In this document: positions 32,931 through 36,231 of the stretch, in pieces | How the letters are laid out: every line of letters begins with the position of its first letter | Position numbering within the stretch: position 1 is the stretch's first letter | The notes under the pieces: generated by a model | What the model saw: only the letters and a program-made list of their open reading frames with translations | What the model was told of the DNA's origin: nothing | Databases searched by the model: none | Program-made: the position numbers and the translations under genes | Assembly (NCBI RefSeq): GCF_016429005.1 | Contig: NZ_JAELTV010000022.1 | Coordinates: 1-36,231 of the forward strand | DNA from: Pedobacter sp. ASV19 | GTDB lineage: Bacteria > Bacteroidota > Bacteroidia > Sphingobacteriales > Sphingobacteriaceae | DNA length: 36,231 nucleotides | Direction of reading: 5' to 3'

Positions 32931-34634
32931 ATGGAAAAGAGATGGGTGCAAGCTGCACAGAATGATCAAGAAACAACCGAATCGCTTGCACAGCAATTAA
33001 ATATAGACAATAGTTTAGCCCAGATACTGGTACAAAGAGGAATTAGTTCTTTTGATAAAGCCAGAAATTATTTCAGACCGCAACTAGGCGACCTGCATGA
33101 TCCGTTTCTAATAAAAGATATGGAAAAAGCAATTGCACGTATTGATTATGCCCTGGCGTCAGGCGAAAGCATCATGATCTATGGTGACTATGATGTAGAT
33201 GGGACGACATCTGTGGCCTTGGCTTACAGCTTTTTTAGTCAATTTACAGATCAGATCATGTATTATATACCCGATAGACACAAAGAAGGCTATGGTGTCT
33301 CAACTGCAGGAATAGACTATGCCAGTGCAAATAATTTCAGCCTTATCATTGCCCTGGATTGTGGCATCAAATCGAACGATAAGGTAAGTTATGCAAAGAA
33401 ATTGGGGATAGATTTTATTATATGTGACCACCATTTACCTGGTCAAGAATTGCCTGAAGCAGTTGCTGTGCTTGATCCTAAGCGTTCGGATTGTACGTAC
33501 CCATTTAAGGAACTTGCCGGATGTGGAATAGGATTTAAACTGGCACAGGCCTATGCCCTAACACATAACCTTCCTAAAGATAGCTATGAGCAGTATATGG
33601 ATCTGGTTATGGTCAGTATTGCCGCAGATATTGTACCTGTAACTGGGGAGAACCGGATTCTCGCTCACCACGGCCTCATTAAACTCAATACCAATCCCAG
33701 CCTCGGTCTAAAAGCATTGATGCTGAGTACCGGACGGGATAAGGATTTTACACTAACGGACATTGTCTTTTCGATTGCTCCAAGAATCAACGCAGCCGGC
33801 AGAATGGACCATGCAAATGAGGCTGTTAAAATGTTGTTGTGTAACGAAGATGATCTTGCCCGTGAGCAAAGCGTGTTTATCAACCTGCAAAATTCCGAAC
33901 GCAAAACTTCCGATCAAAATACAACGGCCGAAGCGCTGGCCATTATCGAAGACTGCGAAATACAGATCAACCGGAAAACCACCGTGGTATATAACCAAAA
34001 CTGGAATAAAGGTGTAATTGGTATTGTAGCATCCAGACTAACGGAAAAATACTACCGGCCAACAGTTGTATTGACAGAATCAAATGGCCTGCTCACAGGT
34101 TCTGCGCGTTCTGTAGCGGGATTTGATCTATACGAAGCCCTTTCGGGCTGTGCAGACCTGCTGGTGCAGTTTGGCGGACATAAATTTGCTGCAGGCCTGA
34201 CAATGAAACCTGAAAATATAGATCACTTTTCAGATCGTTTTGAACGCGTGGTGGCCGACAGCATAACAGATGATCTGCTTTGTCCGGAACTAACCATCGA
34301 TACGGAGATCAGCTTTTCGCAAATTGACGGTAAGTTCCAACGCATTATTGCCCAAATGGCTCCTTTTGGGCCCGACAATCCCACCCCGGTTTTTGTAACC
34401 CATAATGTGTTTTGTGCTGGAAATCCATATATTGTTGGAGCAAAACACCTAAAGCTAAATGTAAAACAACAAAATTCAGTTACTTTTGACAGTATTGGCT
34501 TCGGACTTGCAGCGTTCCAAAATGAGATACAGCCTAACCGGCCTTTTTCTATTTGCTATACTATAGAAGAAAATGTATGGAAAGAACAAAAACGTTTGCA
34601 ATTAAACCTCAAAGCCATCAAATTTGAACAGTGA
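32931..34634 (+). CDS. recJ: single-stranded-DNA-specific exonuclease RecJ
   Basis: The 567-residue protein has the DHH-family phosphoesterase motifs in order: GDYDVDGTTS (D86, D88, D90), DCG (D143), DHH at 166-168 followed by LPG, and SIAADIVPVTGENR. A DHHA1 domain with GGHKFAAGLTM lies near residue 420, followed by a C-terminal OB-type part. The protein degrades single-stranded DNA 5' to 3' in recombination and mismatch and base-excision repair, in the cytosol. Length and motif spacing are normal. lptB starts 42 nt downstream. Confidence 0.96.
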   Translation: MEKRWVQAAQNDQETTESLAQQLNIDNSLAQILVQRGISSFDKARNYFRPQLGDLHDPFLIKDMEKAIARIDYALASGESIMIYGDYDVDGTTSVALAYSFFSQFTDQIMYYIPDRHKEGYGVSTAGIDYASANNFSLIIALDCGIKSNDKVSYAKKLGIDFIICDHHLPGQELPEAVAVLDPKRSDCTYPFKELAGCGIGFKLAQAYALTHNLPKDSYEQYMDLVMVSIAADIVPVTGENRILAHHGLIKLNTNPSLGLKALMLSTGRDKDFTLTDIVFSIAPRINAAGRMDHANEAVKMLLCNEDDLAREQSVFINLQNSERKTSDQNTTAEALAIIEDCEIQINRKTTVVYNQNWNKGVIGIVASRLTEKYYRPTVVLTESNGLLTGSARSVAGFDLYEALSGCADLLVQFGGHKFAAGLTMKPENIDHFSDRFERVVADSITDDLLCPELTIDTEISFSQIDGKFQRIIAQMAPFGPDNPTPVFVTHNVFCAGNPYIVGAKHLKLNVKQQNSVTFDSIGFGLAAFQNEIQPNRPFSICYTIEENVWKEQKRLQLNLKAIKFEQ

Positions 34635-34676
34635 TATTAGCCTCTTAAGAGCTATTGAAAACATTAATATACTTAA

Positions 34677-35411
34677 ATGATATTAAGAGCAGAAAATTTA
34701 ATCAAAAAATATAAACAGCGTACGGTTGTTAATGACGTTTCCTTTAATGTAAGTCAGGGAGAGATCGTCGGCTTGTTAGGGCCAAACGGAGCTGGAAAAA
34801 CAACCTCATTTTATATGATTGTTGGATTGATCAAACCAAATGAAGGAACCATTTATCTGGATGACCAGGACATCACCAGTGATCCGATGTACAAAAGGGC
34901 TCAAAAGGGAATTGGTTATCTTGCTCAGGAAGCTTCTGTATTCAGGAAGTTAACCGTTGAAGACAATATCATGTCCATTCTGGAGATGACGAAAATGAAA
35001 AAAGAAGAAAGGCACGAAAAACTGGAAGAACTGATCAATGAATTCAGCTTGCACAAGGTTCGTAAAAACAGAGGTGACCTTTTATCCGGAGGAGAAAGAA
35101 GAAGAACGGAGATTGCCCGGGCCCTGGCCGCAAGTCCCAATTTCATTTTATTGGATGAGCCTTTTGCCGGTGTGGATCCCATTGCGGTTGAAGAAATCCA
35201 GACCATCGTAGCCAAGCTTAAAAACAAGAACATTGGTATCCTGATTACGGACCATAATGTACAGGAAACGCTTTCAATTACAGACCGGGCTTACCTTCTC
35301 TTTGAGGGAAAGATTCTGGAATCGGGAACACCGGAGGTACTTGCTGCAAATGAAATGGTAAGAAAAGTATATTTGGGGTCTAATTTTGTACTGCGCAGCA
35401 AAAATTTATAA
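34677..35411 (+). CDS. lptB: LPS export ABC transporter ATP-binding protein LptB
   Basis: The 244-residue ATPase has Walker A GPNGAGKT (35-42), Q-loop Q84, signature LSGGE (136-140, followed by [10 protein letters not shown]), Walker B FILLDEP (D160-E161) and H-loop H193. The motif set and the [10 protein letters not shown] segment match LptB rather than a general branched-chain-type ATPase. It powers lipopolysaccharide extraction from the inner membrane with LptF/G; those genes are not in this window. The GH3-fold gene begins 15 nt later. Confidence 0.94.
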   Translation: MILRAENLIKKYKQRTVVNDVSFNVSQGEIVGLLGPNGAGKTTSFYMIVGLIKPNEGTIYLDDQDITSDPMYKRAQKGIGYLAQEASVFRKLTVEDNIMSILEMTKMKKEERHEKLEELINEFSLHKVRKNRGDLLSGGERRRTEIARALAASPNFILLDEPFAGVDPIAVEEIQTIVAKLKNKNIGILITDHNVQETLSITDRAYLLFEGKILESGTPEVLAANEMVRKVYLGSNFVLRSKNL

Positions 35412-35426
35412 TTCATATAGAGGAAC

Positions 35427-36214
35427 ATGGCAATTGTAAATTCAATTTTTACCTGGTATATGAAGAAAAGAGTCCATCAAATTGAACTCTTTATAAAATA
35501 TCCTCTCGACGTACAGGACGAATGGTTTCACACGTTGATTTCCAGTGCAGAGAACACTGAATGGGGGAAAAAATACGATTATAGAACTATAGAAACACAG
35601 GAACAGTTTAAAGAAAGAGTTCCCTTACAAAACTACGATACCTTAAAACCTTATATCGAAAGGATGCTGAAAGGCGAGCAGAACATACTGTGGCCTTCAG
35701 AGATTAAATGGTTTGCAAAGTCATCTGGAACAACAAGTGACAGGAGCAAATTTATACCTGTATCAGAGGAGTCTCTTCAGGAATGCCACTTTAAAGGTGG
35801 AAAGGATATGCTGTCTATTTTTTGCAACAACAGACCTGGTAATCAGATCTTAACAGGAAAAGGATTGGTTTTAGGTGGAAGTCACCAGATCAACCAGCTC
35901 AATGAAGACTCTTTTTATGGCGATCTATCAGCGGTATTGATCAAGAATTTACCAATGTGGGCAGAATATTACCGGACACCGGCCATTTCTATTGCATTAA
36001 TGGATGATTACGAGCAAAAAATGGAGAAAATGGCAGAAGCCACTATTCGTGAAAATGTGACCAATATTTCTGGTGTTCCCACATGGACAATTGTACTTGC
36101 CAAAAAGGTCCTGGAAATGACGGGTAAGAAAAATTTGCTGGAAGTCTGGCCAAATCTTGAACTCTATTTTCATGGGGCAGTAAATTTCAAACCCTACAAA
36201 GAACAGTTTAGAGA
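35427..36214 (+). CDS. GH3 auxin-responsive-promoter family protein (3' truncated by contig end)
   Basis: An open frame from the ATG at 35427 runs without a stop into the adapter at 36215, giving about 262 native codons; the full family length is about 500. The N-terminus MAIVNSIFTWYMKKRVHQIELF, the adenylate-binding FAKSSGTTSDRSKFIPVS (residues 101-118) and the region to LYFHGAVNF are typical of the bacterial GH3 branch of the acyl-adenylate superfamily. Plant GH3 enzymes join amino acids to hormones; the bacterial role is not known. The codons after about 36214 belong to the adapter and should not be translated. Confidence 0.88.
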
Positions 36215-36231
36215 CTGTCTCTTATACACAT
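36215..36231. other. Tn5 mosaic-end sequencing adapter (right, 17 of 19 bases)
   Basis: The last 17 bases, CTGTCTCTTATACACAT, are the reverse complement of the mosaic end found at 1-19, lacking its last two bases. The inward orientation at both ends is that of tagmentation adapters. Native sequence ends at 36214. Confidence 0.97.

Overview
The window looks like a chromosomal contig from a Bacteroidota bacterium of the Sphingobacteriaceae type, with Pedobacter or a close relative as the best guess. This rests on sequence habits and gene content: genes lack strong Shine-Dalgarno sites, several starts are preceded by the Bacteroidota promoter pattern (TTTG, a spacer of about 19-20 nt, then TAnnTTTG), and it carries Bacteroidota-typical genes (BT_3928-like DoxX/MauE protein, DUF1599 protein, SDR-type threonine dehydrogenase, bacterial GH3-fold protein beside lptB, Tat-exported Gfo/Idh/MocA and TIM-barrel proteins). 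No rRNA, tRNA, CRISPR array, phage gene or transposase gene was seen. Both contig ends are not native DNA: bases 1-19 and 36215-36231 are the Tn5 mosaic-end (Nextera-type) adapter pointing inward.

Layout. 20-97: last 25 codons of an alpha/beta-hydrolase. 218-1913 (minus): tdh-yebC. 1914-2243: divergent control region. 2244-12537 (plus): ten closely spaced genes, the most interesting part of the window. They encode a periplasmic GMC dehydrogenase with its Tat-borne small subunit and a lipoprotein cytochrome c, a Tat-exported and a cytosolic Gfo/Idh/MocA oxidoreductase, a secreted DUF1080 (3-keto-disaccharide hydrolase family) protein, three TIM-barrel sugar isomerase/lyase-like proteins (one cytosolic, two Tat-exported) and an NHS-family MFS permease. 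The set resembles known glycoside 3-oxidation systems (Caulobacter LacABC; the Bacteroides thetaiotaomicron keto-glycoside operon). I infer that it oxidises a glycoside at C3 outside the inner membrane, cleaves it there, imports the keto-sugar and finishes the conversion in the cytosol. The substrate is not readable from the sequence.

12614-24076 is mostly housekeeping: asd, dacB (PBP4), a GH20 hexosaminidase, truA and a DoxX protein on plus; a tight minus-strand operon DUF1599 - BT_3928-like - DppB-like permease - aroK; then folP, cdaA (c-di-AMP synthase) and an SRPBCC protein on plus. 24128-36214 holds a bacilliredoxin (minus), ahcY, a divergent polysaccharide-deacetylase/pdxJ pair, a small lipoprotein, gcvP, an orphan response regulator, an MBL-fold hydrolase (minus), recJ, lptB and the 5' part of a GH3-fold gene cut by the contig end.

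The most unusual regulatory feature lies upstream of the ten-gene operon. A perfect 15-bp palindrome fills the spacer of the best candidate promoter, and about 50-110 bp further upstream is an 81-bp segment bounded by 14-bp inverted repeats that contains GTCTA-like boxes at near-helical spacing.
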